A DNA stretch of 64,000 bases from the NCBI GenBank assembly GCA_027214345.1, contig JAPWHR010000005.1, forward strand, positions 324,645-388,644. Reading direction: 5' to 3'. The position numbers and the translations under genes are program-made. Below, one piece after another: positions 19,287 through 28,316 of the stretch. Position 1 is the stretch's first letter, and every line of letters starts with the position of its first letter. The notes beneath the pieces are model-generated. The model did no database searches. It saw only the letters and a list, made by a program, of their open reading frames with translations, and was not told where the DNA came from. This DNA is from Comamonadaceae bacterium G21597-S1. Lineage in GTDB: Bacteria > Pseudomonadota > Gammaproteobacteria > Burkholderiales > Burkholderiaceae_C.

Positions 19287-19376
19287 GATGAACCTCCAAT
19301 TCATTTAGGATGTGCCTGAGGCATTATGCTGCCTTGATCCGACCGTCCGATTCGACGACCCGACAACACCCACGCC

Positions 19377-20300
19377 ATGTCCAACACCGAACCCGAACTG
19401 CTGTTTGTCCACTGCCCCGACGCGCAGGGCGGCCATCGACTGGCCTATTGGCAATGGGGCGATGCCGCGGCCGGCCATGTGGTGGTCTGCGCCCATGGAC
19501 TGTCGCGCCAGGGTCGCGACTTCGATGCGCTGGCGCGCAGCCTGTGCGCGCGCAGCACGGATCCGATCCGCATCGTGTGCCCGGACGTGGTCGGCCGCGG
19601 CCGCAGCGACTGGCTCAAGGATCCGATGGCTTACCAGATCCCGACCTATGCTGCCGACATGCTGGCCTTGTTGGCGCACCTGGCACCGACCCGGCTCGAC
19701 TGGGTCGGCACCAGCATGGGTGGGCTGATCGGCATGGTGTTGTGTGGCCAGCCGGATCTTCCGCTGCCGGTGCCGGTGCGCCGACTGGTCCTGAACGACG
19801 TCGGTCCGAGCATCCGTTGGGAAGCCCTGGCGCGCATCGGAACCTACCTGGGCCAGACCGGCCGCTTCGCGGACCTGCAACAGGCCGCCGACGCCATGCG
19901 CACGATCTCCACCGGCTTCGGCCCCCATACGCCCGAGCAATGGCTGGACCTGTCCCGTGCCATGGTCCGACCGGTCGACGATGGCAGCGGCGCGCTGACT
20001 TTGCATTACGACCCGGCGATCGCCGTGCCGTTCCGCACCGTGACGGCCGAATCGGCGGCCCAGGGCGAGGCCGCACTGTGGCAGCTGTACGACGCGATCC
20101 GCGCCGAGACCTTGCTTCTGCGCGGTGCCGAGTCGGATCTGTTGTCGCATGACACCGCGCTGGCCATGACCACCCGCGGTCCGCGGGCGCGGCTGGTGGC
20201 GTTCCCCGGTGTCGGCCATGCGCCCACGCTGGTTGCATCCGATCAGATCGACTGCGTGGCCGCATTCCTGCTCGGCGCATCGCAGGCGGAGGGCGGATGA
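19377..20300 (+). CDS. Alpha/beta-fold hydrolase
   Basis: The 307-residue protein has the nucleophile elbow GTSMGG near residue 121, an oxyanion region CAHGLSRQGRDF, an acid candidate in LLRGAESDLLS and the catalytic His in GVGHAPTL. It has no signal peptide. It is transcribed divergently from bdhA and overlaps relA by four bases (ATGA), so it is translated with the alarmone synthase. The substrate is unknown. Next to a hydroxybutyrate dehydrogenase an ester or 3-hydroxybutyrate oligomer is conceivable, but that is inference. Confidence 0.82.
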   Translation: MSNTEPELLFVHCPDAQGGHRLAYWQWGDAAAGHVVVCAHGLSRQGRDFDALARSLCARSTDPIRIVCPDVVGRGRSDWLKDPMAYQIPTYAADMLALLAHLAPTRLDWVGTSMGGLIGMVLCGQPDLPLPVPVRRLVLNDVGPSIRWEALARIGTYLGQTGRFADLQQAADAMRTISTGFGPHTPEQWLDLSRAMVRPVDDGSGALTLHYDPAIAVPFRTVTAESAAQGEAALWQLYDAIRAETLLLRGAESDLLSHDTALAMTTRGPRARLVAFPGVGHAPTLVASDQIDCVAAFLLGASQAEGG

Positions 20301-22519
20301 AACAAGGCGGAGCGGGCACCAAGGACGCCGCTGCGGTTTCGGTATCTCCGGCATCGGCACCGGCCGATGCGCAACTGGTCGACGTGCTGGTGCGCGCGCG
20401 GGCGTTCGCCGAACCCCTGCTCAACGGAGAGACCCTCGACTCCGGCGAAAACACGCTCGAGCATGCCCACGGCGTTGCCGGCATCCTGCGCACGATCGGC
20501 GGCTCCGAGCTGATGCAGGCCGCGGTCTACCTGGTCTATGCCTGCGAGCAGCTGACGCGCCCGCAGGAGGCCATCTCCAAGCGTTTCGGCGCCAACCTGG
20601 CGGCGCTGGCCATGGAGACCAACAAGCTCGTGCGGGTGCAGCGCCAGGCGCGGACGACCCGTGATGGCGACACCCTGACGGCACCGGCGCCGATGGCCCA
20701 GACCGCAGCGGCCCAGGTCGAGAACGTGCGCAAGATGCTGCTCGCGTTCTCGCGCGACCTGCGCGTGGTGATGCTGCGCCTGGCTTCGCGCCTGCAGACC
20801 TTGCGCCACTATGCCGCGACCAAGCTGGCGCCGCCGCCGGCGGTGCCGGCAGAGGCCTTGCTGGTGTTCGCGCCACTGGCCAATCGGCTCGGCATCTGGG
20901 ACCTCAAGTGGGAGATCGAGGACCTGGCGTTCCGCTTCCTGGAGCCGGGCACCTACCGCGACGTGGCGCAACACCTGGACCAGACGCGCGCCCAGCGCGA
21001 GCGCGACGTGGAGCAACTGCGGACCCGGCTCGAACGCGAACTGCGTCGCGACGGCATCCATGCGAAGGTGCAGGGCCGGCCCAAGCACATCTACAGCATC
21101 GTCAAGAAGATGCGTGGCAAGTCGCTGGACTTCGAGCATGTCTACGACATCTGCGCGTTGCGCGTCATCGTGCCGACCGTGACCGACTGCTATACCGTCC
21201 TGAGCGCCGTGCACGGCCGATTCACGCCGGTACCCGAGGAGTTCGACGACTACATCGCCAAGCCCAAGCCCAACGGCTACCGCTCCTTGCACACCGTGGT
21301 GCGCGACGACAAGGGGCAACCCATCGAGATCCAGATCCGGACCCAGGAGATGCACGACCATGCCGAACACGGCGTTGCCGCGCACTGGTTGTACAAGGAG
21401 GCGGGCGCCAAGGGGTATGCCGGCATCGCGGCGGTCGGGCAATACGACGCCAAGATTGCCGTGCTGCGCCAGTTGCTGGACTGGGAGCGCGAACTCTCCG
21501 GCGAGCAGCCGCGCGGCTTGTTCGAAGATCGCATCTACGTGCTGACGCCGCAGGCGGCCATCGTCGAGCTGGTCGAAGGCGCCACGCCGGTCGACTTTGC
21601 CTACCACGTGCATACCGAGATGGGCCACCGCTGCCGCGGCGCGCGTGTCGATGGCGCGATGGTGCCGCTCAATACACCGCTGCGCAACGGCCAGACGGTG
21701 GAGATCGTCGTGGCCAAGGAGGGGGGGCCGTCGCGCGACTGGCTCAATCCCGATCTGGGTTACCTGGCGGGCCAGCGCGCGCGCGGCAAGGTCCGGGCCT
21801 GGTTCAATGCGCGCGCCGTGCACGAGACCGTGGCGCGGGGCCGCGAGGCGGTCGAGAAGGTGTTGCAGCGCGAAGGCAAGACCTCGGTCAACCATGAGGA
21901 GCTGGCGCGCGAACTCGGCTTCGATGCGGCCGACGCCTTGTTCGAGGCGGTCGGCAAGGACGAGTTCTCGCTGCGCCAGATCGAGGCCTTGTACCGGCCC
22001 GGCGAATCCACGAACCAGGATGCCGACGCCCCGCTGATCAAGGCGCCGACCCAGGAAGACCGCAAGGCCGGCGGCGGCGTGCTGGTCGTGGGGGTCGATT
22101 CGCTGATGACCCAGCTCGCGCGTTGCTGCAAGCCTGCGCCGCCCGACCCGATTCTCGGCTTCGTCACACGCGGCAAGGGCGTCAGCGTGCACCGCGCCGA
22201 CTGCCCCAACGTGCGGGAGTTCCGCGCCCGCAACCCGGAGCGGGTCATCGATGTGCAATGGGGGCAGCCACGGGCCGAGAAGGCGCCGGTCTATCCGGTC
22301 GACGTGGTGGTGCAGGCCGTCGACCGCCAGGGCCTGCTGCGCGACCTGTCCGAGGTGTTCCTCAAGGAAAAGATGAACGTGATCGGTGTGCAGTCACAGA
22401 CCTTGCGCGACATCGCCTGGATGACCTTCACCGTCGAGACGTCCGACGCGATGCGCCTGCAGCAGGTGCTGGGACAACTCGTGATGCTGCCGGGTATCCG
22501 CTCGGCGCGGCGGCGCTAG
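20297..22519 (+). CDS. relA: (p)ppGpp synthetase RelA (monofunctional)
   Basis: The 740-residue RSH protein makes (p)ppGpp in response to amino-acid starvation. The N-terminal hydrolase domain is degenerate: where active enzymes have HD (ALHDVIED), this one reads AAVYLVYACEQ. The synthetase domain is intact, with RPKHIYSIVKKMRGK, YDICALRVIV and EFDDYIAKPKPNGYRSLH. The EFDD motif is the ExDD signature of monofunctional RelA rather than the RxKD of SpoT-type enzymes. TGS (VYVLTPQAAIVELVEGATPVDFAY, in two parts), zinc-finger-like CCKPAPPDPI and C-terminal ACT domains follow. It overlaps the upstream hydrolase gene by four bases. Confidence 0.95.
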   Translation: MKQGGAGTKDAAAVSVSPASAPADAQLVDVLVRARAFAEPLLNGETLDSGENTLEHAHGVAGILRTIGGSELMQAAVYLVYACEQLTRPQEAISKRFGANLAALAMETNKLVRVQRQARTTRDGDTLTAPAPMAQTAAAQVENVRKMLLAFSRDLRVVMLRLASRLQTLRHYAATKLAPPPAVPAEALLVFAPLANRLGIWDLKWEIEDLAFRFLEPGTYRDVAQHLDQTRAQRERDVEQLRTRLERELRRDGIHAKVQGRPKHIYSIVKKMRGKSLDFEHVYDICALRVIVPTVTDCYTVLSAVHGRFTPVPEEFDDYIAKPKPNGYRSLHTVVRDDKGQPIEIQIRTQEMHDHAEHGVAAHWLYKEAGAKGYAGIAAVGQYDAKIAVLRQLLDWERELSGEQPRGLFEDRIYVLTPQAAIVELVEGATPVDFAYHVHTEMGHRCRGARVDGAMVPLNTPLRNGQTVEIVVAKEGGPSRDWLNPDLGYLAGQRARGKVRAWFNARAVHETVARGREAVEKVLQREGKTSVNHEELARELGFDAADALFEAVGKDEFSLRQIEALYRPGESTNQDADAPLIKAPTQEDRKAGGGVLVVGVDSLMTQLARCCKPAPPDPILGFVTRGKGVSVHRADCPNVREFRARNPERVIDVQWGQPRAEKAPVYPVDVVVQAVDRQGLLRDLSEVFLKEKMNVIGVQSQTLRDIAWMTFTVETSDAMRLQQVLGQLVMLPGIRSARRR

Positions 22520-22540
22520 ACGCAACGCCGGCATCGACCG

Positions 22541-22954
22541 TCAGCCGACGGCGGGCGGCGCTGCTGTGCCCCGTCGTGCCAGGCTGCGCCAGGCCACCAC
22601 GCTGACCACGGCCCAGAAGCCGAAGCGCAGTGCAAGGGCGCCGACCGTGCGCATCTCGTACGCGCCACCCCCGAGCACGTGAAAGCCGAAGGCCGCTGCG
22701 ATGGCCGCAGTCGCCAGGGCCAGCATGGCGGCCAGCACCACGGCCCAGCGCTGCGTCCGCCACAGCCCGATGCCGGCGGCGACGTAGGCGAACCCGGCCA
22801 GGAAGTTGAACCACAGGACATACGGCACGGCATTGCCGACTGCGGCGCGCGCCGCGGCGTCGCCAAACAACGCGCGTGCGCCGCTGGCGATCGTGAGGAC
22901 GCCGAACGCCAAGCCGACGACGGCCAGGATTCTGACGGATCGAGCGTGTTTCAT
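22541..22954 (-). CDS. Four-helix membrane protein of unknown function
   Basis: The 137-residue protein has about four hydrophobic helices (ILAVVGLAFGVLTIASG, YVLWFNFLAGFAYVAAGIGLW, AVVLAAMLALATAAIAAAF and FGFWAVVSVVAW). No catalytic motif is visible. The ATG at 22954 is chosen because GGAGAAACCACC precedes it; the ATG at 22972 would put this site inside the gene. It lies 41 bases downstream of the ABC ATPase on the same strand and so may belong to the export operon, and it is convergent with relA. Confidence 0.7.
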   Translation of the reverse strand: MKHARSVRILAVVGLAFGVLTIASGARALFGDAAARAAVGNAVPYVLWFNFLAGFAYVAAGIGLWRTQRWAVVLAAMLALATAAIAAAFGFHVLGGGAYEMRTVGALALRFGFWAVVSVVAWRSLARRGTAAPPAVG

Positions 22955-22995
22955 GGTGGTTTCTCCAAACAAGGGTGGGGTGGGGGTGCCAGGAT

Positions 22996-23703
22996 TCAGA
23001 GCTCCAGCCCCTGGCCGGCTTCCTCTTCGGTGCCGCCGTCGCGGATGCGGTACAGGCGCCGGAAGGTGGGAATGATCTTTTCGTCGTGGGTCACCACGAT
23101 GATGGCGGTGCGGTAGTGCTGCGCCATGTCGCGCAGGATGCGCATCACGCCCAGCGCGCGTTCGGTGTCCAGCGGCGCGGTGGGCTCGTCGGCCAGGATC
23201 ACCGGGGGCTGGTTGGCCAGCGCGCGGGCGATTGCCACGCGTTGTTGTTCGCCGCCGGAGAGTTGCGTCGGTTCGGCCTGCGCACGGTGGCCCACGCCCA
23301 GCGCTTCGAGCAGTTCGCGTGCCCGCTTGCGGGCCTTGCCGTTGGGCTGGCCGGCGAGCATTGGCAACAGCGCGACGTTGTCGGTCACATCGAGGAACGG
23401 AATCAGGAACGGAGCCTGGAAGATGAAGCCGATGCTGTCGCGTCGCAGCGCGCGCAGGTCGGACAGCTGCCAGCCGTTGTCGTAGATGGTCCGGTCGCCG
23501 AGCTGCATCCGGCCCGCCGTCGGTTCAATGACCGCGCCCAGGCATTTGAGCAGCGTGCTCTTGCCCGAGCCCGACGGGCCGATCAGGCCGACCACTTCGC
23601 CCGGCGCCACCTGCATGTTGACGTTCTTCAGCGCGTCGACGGCCGACGCGCCTTCCCCGTAGCGTTTGCTCAGCGCGGAGATGCGGATGCCCAGTTCAGA
23701 CAT
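22996..23703 (-). CDS. ABC transporter ATP-binding protein (DevA/LolD/MacB type)
   Basis: The 235-residue ATPase has Walker A GPSGSGKSTL, a Q-loop at GFIFQAPFLIPFLDV, signature LSGGEQQRVAIARAL, Walker B VILADEPTAPLD and the H-loop VVTHDEKI. The sequence LNVTDNVALLP-like segment and short length are typical of the MacB/DevA branch, which works with FtsX-type permeases. It follows the permease gene with nine bases between them, so the two should form one complex. Confidence 0.9.
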   Translation of the reverse strand: MSELGIRISALSKRYGEGASAVDALKNVNMQVAPGEVVGLIGPSGSGKSTLLKCLGAVIEPTAGRMQLGDRTIYDNGWQLSDLRALRRDSIGFIFQAPFLIPFLDVTDNVALLPMLAGQPNGKARKRARELLEALGVGHRAQAEPTQLSGGEQQRVAIARALANQPPVILADEPTAPLDTERALGVMRILRDMAQHYRTAIIVVTHDEKIIPTFRRLYRIRDGGTEEEAGQGLEL

Positions 23704-23712
23704 GGTGCGCCC

Positions 23713-24903
23713 TCATCCGATCGCGGCCGCCGGATCGACCCGCAACGCGACCCGGATCGCCAAGGTGCTGGCCAGCGCGCAGACCACCATCACGGCGACC
23801 AGGCCGCGCATCGCGTCGCCGGTTTCCAGCAACACGTATTTGGGGAAGATCGGCGCCCACACGGTGGCCGAGATCTTGCCGACGACAAAACCGATCAGGC
23901 CCAGGCCCAGCGCCTGCTGCAGGATCATGCTGGCAATGGTGGTGTTGCGCGTGCCGATCAGCTTGAGCACGGCGATCTCGCGCAGCTTGCCCAGCGTCAT
24001 GGTGTAGATGATGAAGGCCACGATGGCGGCGCTGACGATGGCCAGGATGACCAGGAACATGCCGATCTGGCGCGCCGAGGTCGCGATCAGCTTGGCCACC
24101 AGGATCTCCTCCATCTGCGAGCGGCTGTAGGCCTCCAGGTGTTTCCAGCGCCGGATAGGCTCGGCCACCTGCTCCGCGTCGTGGCCGGGCTGCAATTGCA
24201 CCAGCACCGCGTTGACGTTGCGGTTGGCGGACTGCGCCTGCAGCACCGCGTCGAGCAGGCCCGGCACGCCCGGGCGGTTCAGCGCCGGGTTGGCCGTGGT
24301 GCGGGCACGGTCGTTGTGGATGGCATCGTTGTCCTTGAGGAATTGCGCCTCCTGCGCGTCCTGCAGCCCGACAAAGACCATCGGGTCACCGCCGGAGGAC
24401 ACCATGCGTCGGGTCAGGCCGACCACCGTGTATTCGTGGCGGCGGATGTGGATGCGGTCGCCAACCCGGAATCCGGTCTTTTCATCTGCCACGGCTTCGT
24501 AGTGGTTGCGCGTGATGTGGCGCCCGGCGATCAGGTAGTCGGGTTGCCCGGGCTGACCCGGCTCCATGCCGACGACCATGGCCCGGATGTCGGTCGCATC
24601 GCGGCGCACCTGCATCGTGAAGTAGGTGACATTGGCGGCGCGGGCCACACCGGGAAGGCCCAGGATGGAGCGGTAGACGTCGTCGCGCAGGCTCGACGAT
24701 TCCGCGTATGGCCCTTGCGTGTCCTTCTGCACCACCCACAGGTCGGCGCCACTGTTCGTCAGCAGCATGCGCGCGTCGTCGACCATGCCACGATAGACGC
24801 CGGCCATGGTCAGCGTCACGCCGATCAGCAGGCCCAGTCCGAAACCGGTGAAGACGAATTTGCTCCACGCATGTACGATGTCGCGGCCGGCCAGGCTGAT
24901 CAT
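23713..24903 (-). CDS. FtsX-family ABC permease (DevC-like)
   Basis: The 396-residue permease has an N-terminal membrane helix (FVFTGFGLGLLIGVTLTMAG), a large MacB-type periplasmic domain at about residues 45-260, and three C-terminal helices (MFLVILAIVSAAIVAFIIYT and others). The FtsX-type LGKLREIAVLKLIGTRN loop is present. Its length and layout match DevC of the cyanobacterial DevBCA exporter. It overlaps the adaptor gene by four bases (ATGA at 24900-24903). The system probably works as a mechanotransmission-type exporter with an outer-membrane channel encoded elsewhere. Confidence 0.88.
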   Translation of the reverse strand: MISLAGRDIVHAWSKFVFTGFGLGLLIGVTLTMAGVYRGMVDDARMLLTNSGADLWVVQKDTQGPYAESSSLRDDVYRSILGLPGVARAANVTYFTMQVRRDATDIRAMVVGMEPGQPGQPDYLIAGRHITRNHYEAVADEKTGFRVGDRIHIRRHEYTVVGLTRRMVSSGGDPMVFVGLQDAQEAQFLKDNDAIHNDRARTTANPALNRPGVPGLLDAVLQAQSANRNVNAVLVQLQPGHDAEQVAEPIRRWKHLEAYSRSQMEEILVAKLIATSARQIGMFLVILAIVSAAIVAFIIYTMTLGKLREIAVLKLIGTRNTTIASMILQQALGLGLIGFVVGKISATVWAPIFPKYVLLETGDAMRGLVAVMVVCALASTLAIRVALRVDPAAAIG

Positions 24904-26090
24904 GGCTTTTGCGCGACCAGGGAAGGCCGTATCGCGATGCGGCTGCCGGCATCCAGGGTTTTTGCGCTGTAGACCACGACCTGGTCGCCGGAGGCCAGCC
25001 CATCCAGCACCTGTATGCGACCGTCCAGGCTGGACTGGCCCAGGCGCAGTTCGACAAACTGAAGGCTGTCGTCCTGCAGCCGCCAGGCGCCGAGCCGCCC
25101 GTCGACACGCCGGATCGCCGCGTTGGGAACGACCAGGGCCGATGGCATGGCCGGCAGCGACACGGACACTTCAGCCAGTTCGCCCACCGCCGTGCCCACC
25201 GGCAAGGCATCGACGGTGATCTGTGCCATGCGTTCCTCGGTCACGCTGTCCCCTTGCATCTCGACCCGCGCCACGCGGCCGGTCAAGGGTTGCTCCTCCT
25301 TCGAACGCAGGACCACCGTGGCGGCCAGGTCGGCTGCCAGGGCTCCCGAACGGGCCTGGTCGAATCGCGCCCGGATCCACAAGCTGGCCGGATCGATCAC
25401 GCGCAGCACCGCCTGGCCCGCAACGACGGTGGACCCCGGTTCCGCCTCGCGTGACAACACGATGCCGCCCTGCGTGGCCAGCAGGCGGGTGTTGTCACGT
25501 TGTTGCAGCAAGCCTGCTCGTTCGGCCTGCAGGCGTTCGCGGTCATGCCGTGCCGCAGCCAGGTTGGCCTGGGCACTGCGCACGCCGGCTTCGGCGGAGG
25601 CGAGTTCCTGGCGCTTGCCATCCATGGCGCCGCTGCTGATGAAACCCTGGCGTTCCAGGTCGCCATAACGGCGCAGGTTGGCCGCGGCGAGTTCCCGGCG
25701 CGCCTGGGAGTCGGCTTGCTGCGCCTGCACCGCCGCGATCGTGCTGCCCGCGCGTCGCAGCGACGCATCGATGGCGCGCAACCGTTCGTCCAGGTCGATC
25801 GGGTCCAGCTCGGCCAGCAGTTGCCCCGGTTCGACCTGGTCGCCGACGTCCACCCGCACGCGCAGCACGCGGGCGGCGCCGGTCGGACCGATCAGGTAGC
25901 TGCGCTGCGCCTCGACCACGCCGATGCCGAACAGCGTTGGCGACAGCGTGGCCTCGGACACGGTCGCGACGGTCACCGGCACCGGGGCCAGCGGGCCGGT
26001 GCTGCGCATCACGAACACGATTGCGGCGAGCAGCGACACGCCGAGCAGGCCCAGTGACACGGAACGCAGCAAGGAGCGACGCTGCATCAT
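24900..26090 (-). CDS. HlyD/DevB-family periplasmic adaptor
   Basis: The 396-residue membrane fusion protein has an N-terminal anchor (LGLLGVSLLAAIVFVM), a lipoyl-like half (VLRVRVDVGDQVEPGQLLAELDP), a coiled-coil hairpin at about residues 105-190 (many Ala/Arg/Gln heptads), the second lipoyl half (GIVLSREAEPGSTVVAGQAVLRV) and beta-barrel regions. Adaptors of this type bridge the inner-membrane ABC complex to TolC. It overlaps the TetR gene by four bases and the permease by four, so regulator, adaptor, permease and ATPase form one tightly coupled operon. Confidence 0.87.
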   Translation of the reverse strand: MMQRRSLLRSVSLGLLGVSLLAAIVFVMRSTGPLAPVPVTVATVSEATLSPTLFGIGVVEAQRSYLIGPTGAARVLRVRVDVGDQVEPGQLLAELDPIDLDERLRAIDASLRRAGSTIAAVQAQQADSQARRELAAANLRRYGDLERQGFISSGAMDGKRQELASAEAGVRSAQANLAAARHDRERLQAERAGLLQQRDNTRLLATQGGIVLSREAEPGSTVVAGQAVLRVIDPASLWIRARFDQARSGALAADLAATVVLRSKEEQPLTGRVARVEMQGDSVTEERMAQITVDALPVGTAVGELAEVSVSLPAMPSALVVPNAAIRRVDGRLGAWRLQDDSLQFVELRLGQSSLDGRIQVLDGLASGDQVVVYSAKTLDAGSRIAIRPSLVAQKP

Positions 26091-26704
26091 GCTTGCACGC
26101 GGATCCCGCGCTCGTAGATGGCGAATACCCGGGGCGCCAGTTCGCGCATCGCGCTGGTCTGTCCGCGAATGACGGACTGCATGGCCAATCCCTGGATCTG
26201 GCCCAGGAACATCGTGGCGGCCGCAGCGACATCGAGGTCGGGGCTTGCCTCCCGTGCATCGACCGCCTTGCGCAACAGGTCCTGGACCAGCGTACGGTGC
26301 GCCTGCATCAGCGCGCGCGCACGTTGCTTGATCGGTGTGTCGCCGGCCTGCTGGAGTTGGTGCAGTACCAGGCGGGGAACCCCCGGATTCGCGGCGACAA
26401 AGGCGACATGGGCGTCGAAGACCGCGCGCAGCGCCGCGCAGGGCGAGGGCGTGGACTGCGCAGCGTCGGTGAGCGTCTGCAGCAACTGCTCGGCGGCCCA
26501 GTCCATGGCCGCGAGCCAGACCGCATCCTTGCTGGCGAAGTGCTTGAACAACGCGCCCTGGCTCAGACCGATGGCGGTGGCGAGGTCGGTGGTGGTGATG
26601 GCCGCAGGGCTATTGCCGGCGGCCAGACGCAACGCGGCCGCCACGATGGCGCTTTGCCGCTCGTCGGTCGGCTGGCGCAGGTTGTTGATTCGGACTGTTT
26701 TCAT
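26087..26704 (-). CDS. TetR-family regulator of the export operon
   Basis: This 205-residue repressor has the TetR DNA-binding domain at the N-terminus (ITTTDLATAIGLSQGALFKHFASKDAVW, in two parts) and a ligand-binding C-terminal half with no assigned ligand. It is the first gene of the adaptor-permease-ATPase operon and should repress it until a toxic substrate binds. A strong inverted repeat lies immediately upstream of its start, consistent with autoregulation. The ATG at 26704 has no clear ribosome site. Confidence 0.88.
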   Translation of the reverse strand: MKTVRINNLRQPTDERQSAIVAAALRLAAGNSPAAITTTDLATAIGLSQGALFKHFASKDAVWLAAMDWAAEQLLQTLTDAAQSTPSPCAALRAVFDAHVAFVAANPGVPRLVLHQLQQAGDTPIKQRARALMQAHRTLVQDLLRKAVDAREASPDLDVAAAATMFLGQIQGLAMQSVIRGQTSAMRELAPRVFAIYERGIRVQA

Positions 26705-26708
26705 GTTT

Positions 26709-26730
26709 GGTAAGTAATTGATTGCTTGCC
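26709..26730. promoter_or_regulatory. Inverted repeat, candidate TetR operator
   Basis: GGTAAGTAAT, two bases, then ATTGCTTGCC: the arms match at 8 of 10 positions as an inverted repeat. It begins five bases upstream of the TetR start codon, where a repressor would block initiation of the whole operon. The AT-rich arms stand out from the GC-rich surroundings. Confidence 0.6.
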
Positions 26731-26776
26731 AGAATTGTGCGCCCGAAGAACTGTCGTCGTCAAGCCGACGTCGGAA

Positions 26777-28078
26777 TCAGGGTTTTGGTGGAGCGACGGT
26801 CCGTGCCGGCGCCAGGAAGGCGGTTCCATCCGGCCGGCCGTCCAGGTACAGGGACGCGGTGGCCTCCGGCGATTCGGCCACCAGGCGGCCACGCCGGAAC
26901 ACCTTGAGCCGGGTGGCGCGCAGCCGGATCGCCTCGACCGGATCGCGCGCCTGCAGCAGCACGAAGTCGGCATGGCAACCGGTCGTCAGGCCGTAGTCTT
27001 CCAGTTGCAGGACGCGTGCGGCGCTGGTCGTGACCGCGTCGAAGCACTGCTGCATCGCCGCGCGGCTGGTCATCTGGGCCACGTGCAGGCCCATCGAGGC
27101 GACCTCGAGCATGTCGCCGCTGCCCAGCGCATACCAGGGGTCCATCACGCAGTCCTGGCCGAATGCGACGTTGACGCCGTGGGCCAGCAGTTCCGGCACG
27201 CGGGTCATGCCGCGGCGCCTGGGGTAGTTGTCGTGGCGGCCCTGCAGCGTGATGTTGATCAGCGGGTTGCTGACCACGTGTAGCTGCGCCTCGGCCATCA
27301 GGGGCATCAGCTTGGACACGTAGTAATTGTCCATCGAGTGCATCGAGGTCAGGTGCGAGCCGGTGACACGGCCGTGCAGGCCCAGGCGCTGGGTCTCGAA
27401 GGCCAGGGTCTCGACATGACGCGACAGCGGGTCGTCGGACTCGTCGCAATGCATGTCGACCAGCTTGCCGCGGCTCGCGGCGATCTCGCAAAGCAACTGG
27501 ACGCTGGCTGCGCCCTCCGCCATCGTGCGTTCGAAATGAGGGATGCCACCCACCACGTCCACGCCCATGTCCAGCGCCCGCTCCAGGTTGGCCCGTGCAC
27601 CCGGGCTGCGCAACACGCCGTCCTGCGGGAACGCGACCAGTTGGAGGTCGAGGTACGGGGCGACGCGTTGCTTCACCTCGAGCAGCGCCTCGACCGCCAG
27701 CAGTCGCGCGTCGCTGGTGTCGACGTGCGAACGGATGGCAAGCAGGCCGCGGGCCACGGCCCAGTCGCAGTAGGCCAGAGCCCGTTCGATCACGGCCTCC
27801 TGGGTCAGTGTCGGCTTGAGTTCGCCCCACAAGGCGATGCCTTCGAGCAAGGTGCCGCTCTGGTTGACCCGCGGCATGCCGTAGCTGAGCGTCGAATCCA
27901 TGTGGAAATGGGCATCGACGAACGGTGGGCTGACCAGCAAGCCCTGGGCATCGATGGTCTCGCGCGCCGGCGCGTCGATGACGCTCGCCACGTCGACGAT
28001 GCGGCCGCCCTGCACGGCGATGGCCATCGGGCTGCGGCCGTCGGGCAGCGTGGCGTTGTGCAGCAGCAGGTCGAGCAT
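26777..28078 (-). CDS. codA: Cytosine deaminase-type amidohydrolase
   Basis: The 433-residue amidohydrolase resembles CodA (426 residues in E. coli). The metal motif HFHMD is in PPFVDAHFHMDSTLSYGMP, with the second His/Glu site MHCDESDDPLSRHVE, then GSHLTSMHSMDNYYVSKL and the catalytic Asp region FGQDCVMDPWYALGSGDML. These place it with cytosine or isocytosine/creatinine deaminases. Deaminating cytosine to uracil would feed the pyrimidine pathway encoded at 38-44 kb, which fits the context. The substrate remains an inference, because related enzymes act on other amino-heterocycles. A TAGGAGT site precedes the ATG. Confidence 0.78.
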   Translation of the reverse strand: MLDLLLHNATLPDGRSPMAIAVQGGRIVDVASVIDAPARETIDAQGLLVSPPFVDAHFHMDSTLSYGMPRVNQSGTLLEGIALWGELKPTLTQEAVIERALAYCDWAVARGLLAIRSHVDTSDARLLAVEALLEVKQRVAPYLDLQLVAFPQDGVLRSPGARANLERALDMGVDVVGGIPHFERTMAEGAASVQLLCEIAASRGKLVDMHCDESDDPLSRHVETLAFETQRLGLHGRVTGSHLTSMHSMDNYYVSKLMPLMAEAQLHVVSNPLINITLQGRHDNYPRRRGMTRVPELLAHGVNVAFGQDCVMDPWYALGSGDMLEVASMGLHVAQMTSRAAMQQCFDAVTTSAARVLQLEDYGLTTGCHADFVLLQARDPVEAIRLRATRLKVFRRGRLVAESPEATASLYLDGRPDGTAFLAPARTVAPPKP

Positions 28079-28087
28079 GGTGTCTTA

Positions 28088-28150
28088 CTCCTATCGGGGT
28101 GCGATGCCGCGCGGCGCGATTCGCCTTGGCGGTGGTCGACCGGCGCCGTT
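28088..28150 (-). repeat. Degenerate copy of the intergenic coupling repeat upstream of codA
   Basis: Read on the minus strand this segment runs CCACCGCCAAGGCGAAT, then CGCGCCGCGCGGCATCGCACC and TAGGAGT before the codA ATG. It resembles the 42.5 kb units (CGCCCCAAGGCGAATAACC, then GCAGCGCGGAGCGCGAAGG). The conceptual peptide STTAKANRAARHRTP parallels GRPKANNLAARSAKG. Here no co-directional gene abuts it. It is the weakest member of the family. Confidence 0.35.
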
Positions 28151-28316
28151 TGCGTCGGCCATGGGTCGATGGTAGCGCCGCGGGCCCTGCCGATGTCCGC
28201 CCGCGGGCAATTGCTGGTACCGTACGCGGCTGCGGCCACGGCGTGCGTGGTATCGGCGGGCCGGGATCGACCCGCCGCGGCGGGATGGTCGCGCAACGGT
28301 TGGCGGGAGAACTTCG

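Noticed and set aside
20297..20600. Bifunctional RelA/SpoT call
   Set aside because: The hydrolase HD pair is missing and the synthetase has the ExDD rather than the RxKD motif.
22975..24972. Long plus-strand frame opposite the exporter genes
   Set aside because: Its composition is that of an antisense shadow and the minus-strand genes have full ABC motifs.
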